From JANQQZ01 sp039179915 (lineage in GTDB: Bacteria > Planctomycetota > Phycisphaerae > Phycisphaerales > UBA1924): a stretch of DNA of 6,094 nucleotides. The notes below the pieces were generated by a model. It was given only the letters and a program-made list of their open reading frames with translations. It ran no database searches and was not told where the DNA came from. The stretch is taken from positions 1-6,094 of the forward strand of contig JBCDEF010000167.1 of NCBI GenBank assembly GCA_039179915.1, given 5' to 3'. Shown here piece after piece: positions 1 through 6,066 of the stretch (position 1 is its first letter; the number at the start of each line of letters is the position of its first letter). Both the position numbers and the translations under genes were made by a program.

Positions 1-80
1 CGGGGTGGGGCCGGGTGTGGTTTGCCCGCTGGGGGGGTGGGGCCGGGGGGCCCCCGCCCCTGGGCGGGCCCCCCCCCCAT
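1..80. other. G/C homopolymer-rich tract downstream of tadA
   Basis: This non-coding stretch past the stop of tadA is almost pure G and C. It has G runs at 2-5, 7-10, 31-37, 39-42 and 45-50, and C runs at 51-55, 57-60 and 69-78. The outer arms GCCCGC (24-29) and GCGGGC (64-69) are complementary and enclose further G:C pairing (39-42 with 57-60). The RNA from tadA could therefore form a very stable hairpin, but no T-tract follows on the minus strand, so a classical intrinsic terminator is not supported. Four closely spaced G runs at 31-50 also satisfy a G-quadruplex pattern on the plus strand. Homopolymer length errors are possible in such a tract. I see no gene in it. Confidence 0.5.
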
Positions 81-108
81 GCGTGCCACGCCTCCTGGTT
101 CGTCATCA

Positions 109-582
109 TCACGCCCGCCTCGCACGGAAGAAATCCCGGAGCAGCTGCGCCGACTCATCCGCCAGCACGCCAGCAACCAGCTCAACTCGATGGTTGAGCC
201 GAGTATCAGTCGTGAGCTCGAACAGGCTCCGGCACGCGCCGGCTTTCGGGTCGTCCGCGCCGTAGACCAGCCGGCCGACGCGGGCATTGACGATCAGCCC
301 CGCGCACATCGGGCAGGGCTCGAGCGTGACCGCGAGCGAGCAGTGGTTCAGCCGCCAGTCGCCGACAGCCGCGCACGCCTGCTGGATCGCCAGGAACTCG
401 GCGTGCGCGCTCGGGTCGCTGTCGACTTCGCGGCGATTGTGCGCCTCGCCGAGCACGGCGCCGGTCTCGGTTTCCCACACGACCGCGCCGACCGGGACCT
501 CGCCCATCGCCGCGGCATCGCGGGCCAGCTCGAGCGCACGCCGCATCATCGTCTCGTCCCAGTTCTCGAGCCCAGCGCTCAC
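109..582 (-). CDS. tadA: tRNA-specific adenosine deaminase (TadA family)
   Basis: This 157-residue cytidine/deoxycytidylate deaminase-fold protein has the length and motif layout of bacterial TadA, which converts adenosine 34 to inosine in the anticodon of tRNA-Arg(ACG) in the cytoplasm. The zinc and catalytic signature is complete: HAE at 60-62 (His60 zinc ligand, Glu62 proton shuttle) and PCPMC at 89-93 (Cys90 and Cys93 zinc ligands). Asn49 in the AHNR segment matches the substrate-contacting Asn of TadA. The YGADDPKAGA segment (108-117) corresponds to the TadA-typical YGARDAKTGA region, which favours TadA over guanine or riboflavin-pathway deaminases. The start is GTG (580-582); its first bases overlap the tatC stop as GTGA, so translation is probably coupled to tatC. 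Only weak purine-rich sequence precedes it. The family assignment is firm; the substrate is inferred from the motifs. Confidence 0.92.
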   Translation of the reverse strand: MSAGLENWDETMMRRALELARDAAAMGEVPVGAVVWETETGAVLGEAHNRREVDSDPSAHAEFLAIQQACAAVGDWRLNHCSLAVTLEPCPMCAGLIVNARVGRLVYGADDPKAGACRSLFELTTDTRLNHRVELVAGVLADESAQLLRDFFRARRA

Positions 583-1598
583 GCCGAAGGCTCTTTCGCG
601 ATCGTCTTCGCCGGCAGCACCCGCAGCAGCAGCAGGCCGAACTCGTACAGCACGTACAGCGGACCCGCCAGCAGCATCATGCTCAAGGGGTCCGCGGGCG
701 TCAGGAACGCGCTCGCCACCAGGCAGCCCATCAAGACGTACTTGCGGACCCGGGCCAGCCCCGCCGGCTCGACCAGCCCCGCCCAGCCGAGCAGCAGCAC
801 GACCACCGGCATCTGGAAGCCGATCGCGAAACCGAGCGCGAGCATGAGGATGAGCCGGACGTATTCGCTGAGTCGATAGAGCTGCAGGATGCCGCTGCCG
901 CTGGTCAGCGCGGTGCCGGCGATCTGCGGCACGCCGTTCTCATCGATCGCCAGGCAGAACCGGGCTTCGCGCAGCTCGAGGTTGATCCAGTGCTGCCCCG
1001 GCTCGGGCGCCGGCGGGTCGCCCATGAGGACGGGCATGGATGGAATCGCTACGCCCGCGGGCACCCCGGTCGGGACATACTCCGGGACTCCCAAGGTCGA
1101 ACCGAACGTGATGAAGAAGCTCAGCACCACCGGCAGCATCACGGTGTACATGAAGACCACGCCGAGGAACGTGAGCACCACGCTCAGCGGGATGAGGATG
1201 TAGACGAACCGCCGCTCGGCCGCGTACAGGCCCGGCCGGACAAACAGCCAGAGCTGCGTCAGCAGCCACCACGAGCCGGCCAGGATCGTGATCAGCAGCG
1301 CCACCCGCATGTAACTGCTGAAGACCTCGATCGGCCCCGTCGACTGGATCACCGGCGGCAGGCCCGATTCACGCAGCGCCTTGCGGACCGGCACCAGCAA
1401 GAACTCGAGCACCGGCCGGCTGACCAGCAGCGCGATCACAAAGAACGGCAGCAGCCCCAGGATCGAGAGCATCAGCCGCCGACGCAGGTCTTCGAGATGG
1501 TCGCCCAGCGGCATGATCGCGCCGTCCATGACATCGAACTGGTCGAGCCTGGGCGGCTCGGCTCGCGAGCGGTCGGCCTGTGATCGGGGTGTGGGCAT
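579..1598 (-). CDS. tatC: Twin-arginine translocase subunit TatC with a long periplasmic insertion
   Basis: This is the polytopic core subunit of the Tat system, which binds twin-arginine signal peptides and exports folded proteins across the inner membrane. From ATG at 1598 it has 339 residues, well above the roughly 250 usual for TatC. The TatC signatures are present: HLEDLRRRL at 34-42, RPGLYAAERR at 121-130 with the conserved Glu128, and LTPADPLS at 299-306 with Asp303. Six membrane segments are visible at about 43-60, 97-119, 132-163, 246-272, 285-300 and 305-326. The membrane-embedded acidic position of E. coli TatC (Glu170) appears to be Gln262 here. Between segments 3 and 4, residues about 167-239 form a Pro/Gly-rich loop some 60 residues longer than in E. 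coli. Alternative ATG starts at 1529 and 1514 would shorten only the N-terminal tail; no start has a clear Shine-Dalgarno. No tatA or tatB lies in the window. tadA follows with a 4-bp overlap. Confidence 0.93.
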   Translation of the reverse strand: MPTPRSQADRSRAEPPRLDQFDVMDGAIMPLGDHLEDLRRRLMLSILGLLPFFVIALLVSRPVLEFLLVPVRKALRESGLPPVIQSTGPIEVFSSYMRVALLITILAGSWWLLTQLWLFVRPGLYAAERRFVYILIPLSVVLTFLGVVFMYTVMLPVVLSFFITFGSTLGVPEYVPTGVPAGVAIPSMPVLMGDPPAPEPGQHWINLELREARFCLAIDENGVPQIAGTALTSGSGILQLYRLSEYVRLILMLALGFAIGFQMPVVVLLLGWAGLVEPAGLARVRKYVLMGCLVASAFLTPADPLSMMLLAGPLYVLYEFGLLLLRVLPAKTIAKEPSA

Positions 1599-1630
1599 GC
1601 GTGAAAAAGTCCAAGAGCGAAAATCGTGCA

Positions 1631-1661
1631 AGGCTATCCCGTCGCAGCGACGGGAGAGCTT
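1631..1661. repeat. Strong hairpin in the tatC/sigma divergent intergenic region
   Basis: The arms TCCCGTCG (1637-1644) and CGACGGGA (1648-1655) are perfectly complementary around a CAG loop. After one mismatch (1636/1656), five more pairs (1631-1635 with 1657-1661, one of them G-T) extend the stem to 13 pairs. It lies midway between the divergent starts of tatC (1598) and the sigma gene (1701). It may therefore be a protein-binding dyad in the shared promoter region or a 5' UTR hairpin of either transcript. There is no adjacent T-tract on the plus strand; a TTTT on the minus strand lies about 7 bases from the stem. The role is unknown. Confidence 0.6.
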
Positions 1662-1685
1662 GGGCGGCGCATCCGGTTCGGCGGC

Positions 1686-1693
1686 AGAGGGGA
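1686..1693 (+). promoter_or_regulatory. Ribosome binding site choosing the GTG start of the sigma gene
   Basis: The purine run AGAGGGGA ends 7 bases before GTG at 1701. This is the best Shine-Dalgarno match near any in-frame start of the sigma gene. It favours 1701 over the upstream in-frame ATG at 1626, whose extra 25 residues would cover the intergenic hairpin and do not resemble the family. Confidence 0.6.
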
Positions 1694-1700
1694 ACGGCCT

Positions 1701-2303
1701 GTGAACGACACGGACAGCACGGACAGCATCCGGCGTGCGATGGCGGGCGATGCGGCGGCGGCCGCCCAGCTCTGGCGCGCCCATCGCCGGTGGGTCGCCG
1801 CGATCCTGCTCGCCCACAAGCCCAGGACCGAAGACCTGGACGACCTGCTGCAAGAGGTGGCCCTGACCATGGTTGAAAAACTCACGCAGCTCGATGACCC
1901 CGGGGCCTTCCGCGGCTGGCTCCGCAGTGTTGCGGTCAACACGGCCAGGGCGACGGGCCGCAAGCAGACCCGGCGACGAGGCCTGCTGAAGCTGGTCCGG
2001 CCGGAGCCGCAACCCGACGCCGCCCCCGCCGGCGGCTGGTCCGACCCGGCGGGTATCGAGCGGGCCGAGCGCTCCAAGCGGTTGCAGGGCCTGGTCGACG
2101 AGCTGCCTGAGAGCTACCGAGAGTGCGTGCTGCTGCGGTGCGTCCGCGGCATGAGCCACGCCGAGATCAGCGCCGCCACGGGCCTGCCCGAAACGACCGT
2201 TGAGACCCGCATCGCCCGCGGCCGTCGCAAGCTGCGCCAACTGGCCGGCGAGCAGGCAAACACGAACGAACCGAGTCCCTCCGCACAGGCAGCTTCATCA
2301 TGA
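1701..2303 (+). CDS. ECF-type RNA polymerase sigma factor
   Basis: This 200-residue protein has the two-domain layout of extracytoplasmic-function sigma factors, which direct RNA polymerase to stress- or signal-specific promoters. The sigma-2 region spans about 11-85, with the DLDDLLQEV helix (45-53) and the FRGWLRSVAVNTAR segment (70-83) that correspond to regions 2.2 and 2.3-2.4. A basic, Pro-rich linker (84-120) leads into sigma-4 at about 126-181: LPESYRECVLLRCVRGMSHAEISAATGLP carries the helix-turn-helix, followed by TVETRIARGRRKLRQ. A short polar tail ends the protein. There is no extra C-terminal domain such as some planctomycete ECF factors carry. The GTG start is supported by the preceding AGAGGGGA; an internal ATG at 1740 is a shorter alternative. 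The stop overlaps the next start as ATGA, the usual arrangement for a sigma/anti-sigma pair. I did not find a convincing GGAAC-type autoregulated promoter upstream. Confidence 0.88.
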   Translation: MNDTDSTDSIRRAMAGDAAAAAQLWRAHRRWVAAILLAHKPRTEDLDDLLQEVALTMVEKLTQLDDPGAFRGWLRSVAVNTARATGRKQTRRRGLLKLVRPEPQPDAAPAGGWSDPAGIERAERSKRLQGLVDELPESYRECVLLRCVRGMSHAEISAATGLPETTVETRIARGRRKLRQLAGEQANTNEPSPSAQAASS

Positions 2304-2968
2304 CCGAAGCCGAGACTACACAAGACCGCCGCGACATCCTGATCGCCCGGATCGTTGATGGTCGGGCCAGCGCCGAAGACTGGCGCGAGCTCCGAGCCGT
2401 CGCGGCCGATGATCAATCCGTCTGGTCCGAGATCGCCGAAGAACAGGAGCTGACCCGCGAGGTCGAGGGCCTGGTCGATCGGGCCGCCGCCGCGGCCGAC
2501 CGCATCGAGCTGCCCCCGCCGAGCCGGGTCCGCGGCACGCCGGCGCACCGGATGAGGCTGGTGGGCATCGGCGGCGGGTGGGCCGCGGCCGCGGTTGTTG
2601 GTGTGCTGTGGATCATGGGCGCGCCCACCAGCACCGCCCCTGTGACTTCACCGCCGGCGGGCCCGACCCAGAGCGCCGGCATGCCCAACCCGATCAACAC
2701 CGCCGCCGACGCGCTTAAGGAATACCTCCGCCTCGGCCAAGAATCCGGCGAGGTCATCGGCGAGCTGCCTCAGAGCCTCGTGCTCGACCGCACGCCCAAC
2801 GAGGCCGGCGGGTACGACGTGATCTATCTCCGACAGATCGTCGAGAAGACGACGGTCGACGGGATCTATCAGACCGCCACGGGCGACACGGGCCAGACCG
2901 TTGTCGTGCCCAAGCCGACGCCGAGCACCGAACGGACCGGCGCCTCGCCGCTCCCGGTCGCCTGGTAG
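2300..2968 (+). CDS. Probable membrane anti-sigma factor, single transmembrane segment
   Basis: This 222-residue protein starts within the sigma gene stop (ATGA overlap), so the two are translationally coupled and probably made in fixed ratio. Residues 1-85 are soluble, helical and charge-rich (for example VDGRASAEDWRELRAVAADD at 19-38), as in the sigma-binding domains of anti-sigma factors. One membrane helix lies at about 87-107 (the Leu-Val-Gly-Ile-rich and Ala/Val-rich stretch ending in LWIMGA), preceded by basic residues, giving an N-in topology. A Pro/Thr/Ser-rich linker (108-132) leads to an extracytoplasmic region (133-205) that ends with a low-complexity tail and the C-terminus LPVAW. 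The HxxxCxxC motif of zinc-binding anti-sigma factors is absent; the protein has no Cys at all. Function is inferred from position, topology and size rather than from a recognised domain. It could instead be a membrane-bound regulator of another kind. Confidence 0.7.
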   Translation: MTEAETTQDRRDILIARIVDGRASAEDWRELRAVAADDQSVWSEIAEEQELTREVEGLVDRAAAAADRIELPPPSRVRGTPAHRMRLVGIGGGWAAAAVVGVLWIMGAPTSTAPVTSPPAGPTQSAGMPNPINTAADALKEYLRLGQESGEVIGELPQSLVLDRTPNEAGGYDVIYLRQIVEKTTVDGIYQTATGDTGQTVVVPKPTPSTERTGASPLPVAW

Positions 2969-3002
2969 CACCGGCCACACAGAACGCACCCACACGATTT
3001 TC

Positions 3003-3008
3003 AAGGAG
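3003..3008 (+). promoter_or_regulatory. Strong Shine-Dalgarno of the PDZ protein gene
   Basis: AAGGAG lies 7 bases before ATG at 3016, a near-ideal anti-16S match and the best ribosome binding site in the window. It fixes the start at the head of the signal peptide. It also suggests that this gene is translated independently of, and perhaps more strongly than, the coupled sigma and anti-sigma genes upstream. Confidence 0.85.
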
Positions 3009-3015
3009 ACACACG

Positions 3016-4575
3016 ATGAACCTGATCAACCGAACGGTCTTGAGCCTCGCCGCGGCCGCGGGCCTGGCCGTCAGCGCCGCCGCCCAGGAGCAGACCCGAA
3101 GCTCGATCGTCTCCGTCGCCCCGAAGACGACCTCCAGCGTTGTCGCCATGATCAACGGCGTCGAGCACCGCGTCGCCATCGAGAACGGCGAGGTGACCGA
3201 AGCCACCATCGACGGGCTCGAGGTCGACCACCGGCTCGAAGACGATGTGATTATCCTGCTCGACGGCGACGGCCGCGAGGTCGAGATCCCGCGGCCGATG
3301 GTCACGGAGGACGGCCCGGGGATCGGCATGGGCGGCGCGATCGACCTCGGCATCGGCGAGGGGCTGGCAGAGCTGCGCCTGCCCGAGGGCATGATCGGCC
3401 GCGGGTTCGACGGCAACGCCCGGGGCGGCTTGGCCGGCGCAGAACAGCCCACGACCATGGTCGGCCTCACACAGGCCCCGGTCGACGACCAGCTCCGCGC
3501 CCACCTGGGCCTCGACGAAGACGAGGGCATGCTGGTCATCGGCCTCGTCGGCGGGCTGCCGGCCGAGAGCGCCGGCATGAAAGCGGCCGACGTGCTCATC
3601 GAGATCGACGGCCAGCCGGTCACGGGCTCGCGTACGCTGACCGAGGCCCTTCGCGAACGCGAGCCGGGCGATGTGCTCGGCGTCGTCGTGCTCCGCAAGG
3701 GCTCGCCGGTGAGCCTGGAGATCGAGCTCGCCGCGTACGACCCGGCGAAGCTCAACGTCTTCCGCTTCCCGGGCCACGGCTTCGGGGGGAACAACGAGCC
3801 GTTCCGCCTCGGGATCGACCTCGACGAGCTGGCGCGCCTGCCGGGCGTGAACAACGACGAGATTTTCGAGCAGCTCCAGATGGCCCGCGAGCAGGCCCGC
3901 GCCGCCCGCGAGCAGAACCAGCGGGCCCGCCGCGAGATCGAGCTGCTGGTCAGGCCCGGCGGCGGCGGCGGGCAAGCGATCGTCATCGAGGGCGAGCGCG
4001 CCACCATCGAGCAGGCCGAGCGCGCCAGACGCGAACGCGATCGCCTGCGCGACGAGGCGGCCGACATCATCGCCGAGCTGGCCGAGCTCGACGAGCAGAT
4101 CGCCCGGGGCGATCTTGAAGGTCTCGCCGAGCTGGCCGGCCGGCTCGAATCGGTGACCGACCGCGCTGCCGACGCCCACCACGACTACGAGCCGCTCCGC
4201 CGCCGGACCCAGCGCGACTGGCACCCGGAGTTCGCGGCCGCCGACGAGCTGCGCCGGCTCCGCGACGAGCTGCACTCCGAGATCCGCACCCTCGCCCGCG
4301 AGCTGGACGGGGCCGTGCCCGACCGCGACCGGATCGACGAGGACTCGGACGAAGCCGAGGAGCTGCTGGACCTGGTCGAGGGCCTCGGCGGGCTGAGCGA
4401 GGACGCCGCCGCCGTGCACGCCGAGTTCGAGCCGCTCCGCCGCCTGACCCAGCGCGACCCGGGCGAGGCCGAGCGCGAGGCCCGCGGCACGCTCCGCAGC
4501 GTCAACGACCGCATGGACGAGCTCGAATCCAAGCTCGACCGGCTGATCGACGCGATCGAAGACCGGGACGAATAG
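3016..4575 (+). CDS. Exported PDZ-domain protein with a duplicated C-terminal helical region
   Basis: This 519-residue protein begins with a Sec-type signal peptide: a short basic n-region, a hydrophobic core to about residue 20, and a likely cut after SAAAQ or AAA near 23-24. Residues 27-95 look beta-rich with repeated NGV/DGD turns and match no domain I recognise. A PDZ domain spans about 150-240: the GMLVIGLVGGLPAESAGMKAAD segment gives the carboxylate-binding strand and helix, followed by VLIEIDGQPV and a final LRKGS-type hairpin. There is no trypsin-like or S41 protease domain, so it is not a DegP or C-terminal processing protease. Residues 283-310 and 325-519 are Arg/Glu/Ala-rich and probably coiled coil. 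The sequence EPLRR(R/L)TQRD occurs twice, 80 residues apart (392-401 and 472-481). It follows the anti-sigma gene by 47 bp and probably shares its transcript. A role as extracytoplasmic sensor, scaffold or sigma-regulon product is inference. Confidence 0.8.
   Translation: MNLINRTVLSLAAAAGLAVSAAAQEQTRSSIVSVAPKTTSSVVAMINGVEHRVAIENGEVTEATIDGLEVDHRLEDDVIILLDGDGREVEIPRPMVTEDGPGIGMGGAIDLGIGEGLAELRLPEGMIGRGFDGNARGGLAGAEQPTTMVGLTQAPVDDQLRAHLGLDEDEGMLVIGLVGGLPAESAGMKAADVLIEIDGQPVTGSRTLTEALREREPGDVLGVVVLRKGSPVSLEIELAAYDPAKLNVFRFPGHGFGGNNEPFRLGIDLDELARLPGVNNDEIFEQLQMAREQARAAREQNQRARREIELLVRPGGGGGQAIVIEGERATIEQAERARRERDRLRDEAADIIAELAELDEQIARGDLEGLAELAGRLESVTDRAADAHHDYEPLRRRTQRDWHPEFAAADELRRLRDELHSEIRTLARELDGAVPDRDRIDEDSDEAEELLDLVEGLGGLSEDAAAVHAEFEPLRRLTQRDPGEAEREARGTLRSVNDRMDELESKLDRLIDAIEDRDE
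4189..4218 (+). repeat. Intragenic direct repeat, copy 1 (EPLRRRTQRD)
   Basis: This is the first copy of a 30-bp in-frame repeat inside the PDZ protein gene. It matches copy 2 at 4429-4458 in 29 of 30 bases; the sixth codon is CGG here and CTG there. The flanking protein sequence is also related (DAHHDYEPLRR against AVHAEFEPLRR), so the repeat marks a longer 80-residue duplicated unit. Confidence 0.9.
4429..4458 (+). repeat. Intragenic direct repeat, copy 2 (EPLRRLTQRD)
   Basis: This second copy begins exactly 240 bp after copy 1. Acidic, Leu-rich helices precede both copies and Glu/Arg/Leu helices follow both, as expected for a tandem structural duplication. The 97% nucleotide identity of the core stands out against the more diverged flanks, which suggests strong constraint or recent conversion. 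Confidence 0.9.
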
Positions 4576-4593
4576 ACACCGACCCGCCGACGA

Positions 4594-4623
4594 CCGCGGC
4601 CCCGGGTGAAACCGCGGCCGCGG
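4594..4623 (+). terminator. GC hairpin after the PDZ gene, possible terminator
   Basis: CCGCGGCC (4594-4601) is perfectly complementary to GGCCGCGG (4616-4623) around a 14-base loop, 18 bases after the stop of the PDZ gene. The position suits transcript end formation or protection of the 3' end. There is no U-tract, so intrinsic termination is uncertain. Confidence 0.4.
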
Positions 4624-4691
4624 CTTGCCCATAGACCATGCAGCAGAGACACGTCCGCAGACGCATCCCTGCCGACGCGCACCCGCGCGAT

Positions 4692-4707
4692 GCCCCCCAC
4701 CGGGGGC
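4692..4707. repeat. Short GC stem with tetraloop
   Basis: GCCCCC (4692-4697) and GGGGGC (4702-4707) pair around the loop CACC. It lies 8 bases before the larger inverted repeat at 4716-4767, so the two would stack as neighbouring hairpins in a transcript. No T-tract follows on either strand. Confidence 0.45.
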
Positions 4708-4715
4708 TCAGCCGA

Positions 4716-4767
4716 CGCCGGGCGGGCGAGCACGAGACTCCCCGCTGCCACGCTCGCCCGTCCGGCG
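4716..4767. repeat. Long inverted repeat in the gap before moxR
   Basis: The arms CGCCGGGCGGGCGAGC (4716-4731) and GCTCGCCCGTCCGGCG (4752-4767) pair over 16 positions, 15 Watson-Crick and one G-T, around a 20-base loop. It is the strongest dyad in the window and lies about 75 bp before the moxR start. It has no T-tract, is not part of a credible gene, and could be a REP/MITE-like interspersed element, a structured leader or small RNA, or a processing or termination signal. The rest of the 4576-4843 gap shows no coding sequence I can support. Confidence 0.7.
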
Positions 4768-4829
4768 CCAGGCCTTGCCGCCCCCGCTCGAACCCGATCC
4801 GGCCGGGCCGGTACCATCGGGCAACGCAC

Positions 4830-4834
4830 GGAGG
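4830..4834 (+). promoter_or_regulatory. Shine-Dalgarno choosing the moxR start
   Basis: GGAGG lies 9 bases before ATG at 4844. It supports this start over the in-frame ATG at 4625, whose additional 73 residues are a Pro/Arg low-complexity sequence that runs through the intergenic inverted repeats and has no counterpart in MoxR proteins. Confidence 0.75.
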
Positions 4835-4843
4835 CAGCGCACC

Positions 4844-5941
<1,098 letters not shown>

Positions 5942-5952
5942 TCTGGTTCAAT

Positions 5953-5989
5953 CCTGTCAAATCCGGGCCGATCCGCGAATCTAGACAGG
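5953..5989. repeat. Weak inverted repeat just after moxR
   Basis: CCTGTC (5953-5958) and GACAGG (5984-5989) are complementary over 6 bases with 25 bases between. GGGCC (5965-5969) and GGCCC (5988-5992) give an alternative pairing. It may be part of the moxR 3' end or an operator for the Rrf2 gene. It is weak enough to be chance. Confidence 0.25.
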
Positions 5990-5993
5990 CCCA

Positions 5994-6056
5994 ATCGGCT
6001 AAAGCAACGGAGATCATACTCCGGTGTACCCCTTAGTGGGGCACATACAAGCCGAT
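5994..6056 (+). promoter_or_regulatory. Nested inverted repeats in the leader of the Rrf2 gene
   Basis: ATCGGCT (5994-6000) pairs perfectly with AGCCGAT (6050-6056), enclosing two smaller hairpins. These are CGGAG/CTCCG (6008-6012 with 6019-6023, loop ATCATA) and TGTACCCC/GGGGCACA (6025-6032 with 6038-6045, one A-C mismatch, loop TTAGT). In RNA this would form a three-way junction whose closing stem abuts the ribosome binding site (GAGG, 6057-6060). In DNA the TGTACCCC dyad alone could be an operator, for example for autoregulation by the Rrf2 protein. It matches no riboswitch consensus I know, and I could not place a convincing -35/-10 promoter in this gap. Confidence 0.4.
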
Positions 6057-6066
6057 GAGGTACAGC

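Noticed and set aside
1691..1720. GGAAC at 1691-1695 as the -35 element of an autoregulated ECF promoter
   Set aside because: It overlaps the ribosome binding site and would start transcription inside the gene. No matching -10 element lies at the right distance.
1599..2240. In-frame extension of tatC upstream to 2240 on the minus strand (553 residues in total)
   Set aside because: The extra 214 residues run antisense through the sigma factor gene, lack any TatC similarity and are an open frame only because of high GC. The TatC motifs begin after 1529.
2754..4632. Long minus-strand open frames (438 and 543 residues) opposite the PDZ gene
   Set aside because: The translations are low-complexity Ser/Arg- or Ala/Val/Asp-rich mirror images of the plus-strand codons. 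The plus-strand gene has a signal peptide, a PDZ domain and a strong ribosome binding site.
4606..4843. Possible small coding genes in the gap before moxR, including the 73-residue upstream extension of moxR
   Set aside because: All are Pro/Arg-rich, cross the GC inverted repeats, lack good ribosome binding sites and resemble no family.
5942..5962. tRNA-like T-loop GGTTCAATCC just after moxR
   Set aside because: The flanking bases do not form a T-stem (only one good pair plus wobbles), and no acceptor or anticodon arm can be built around it.
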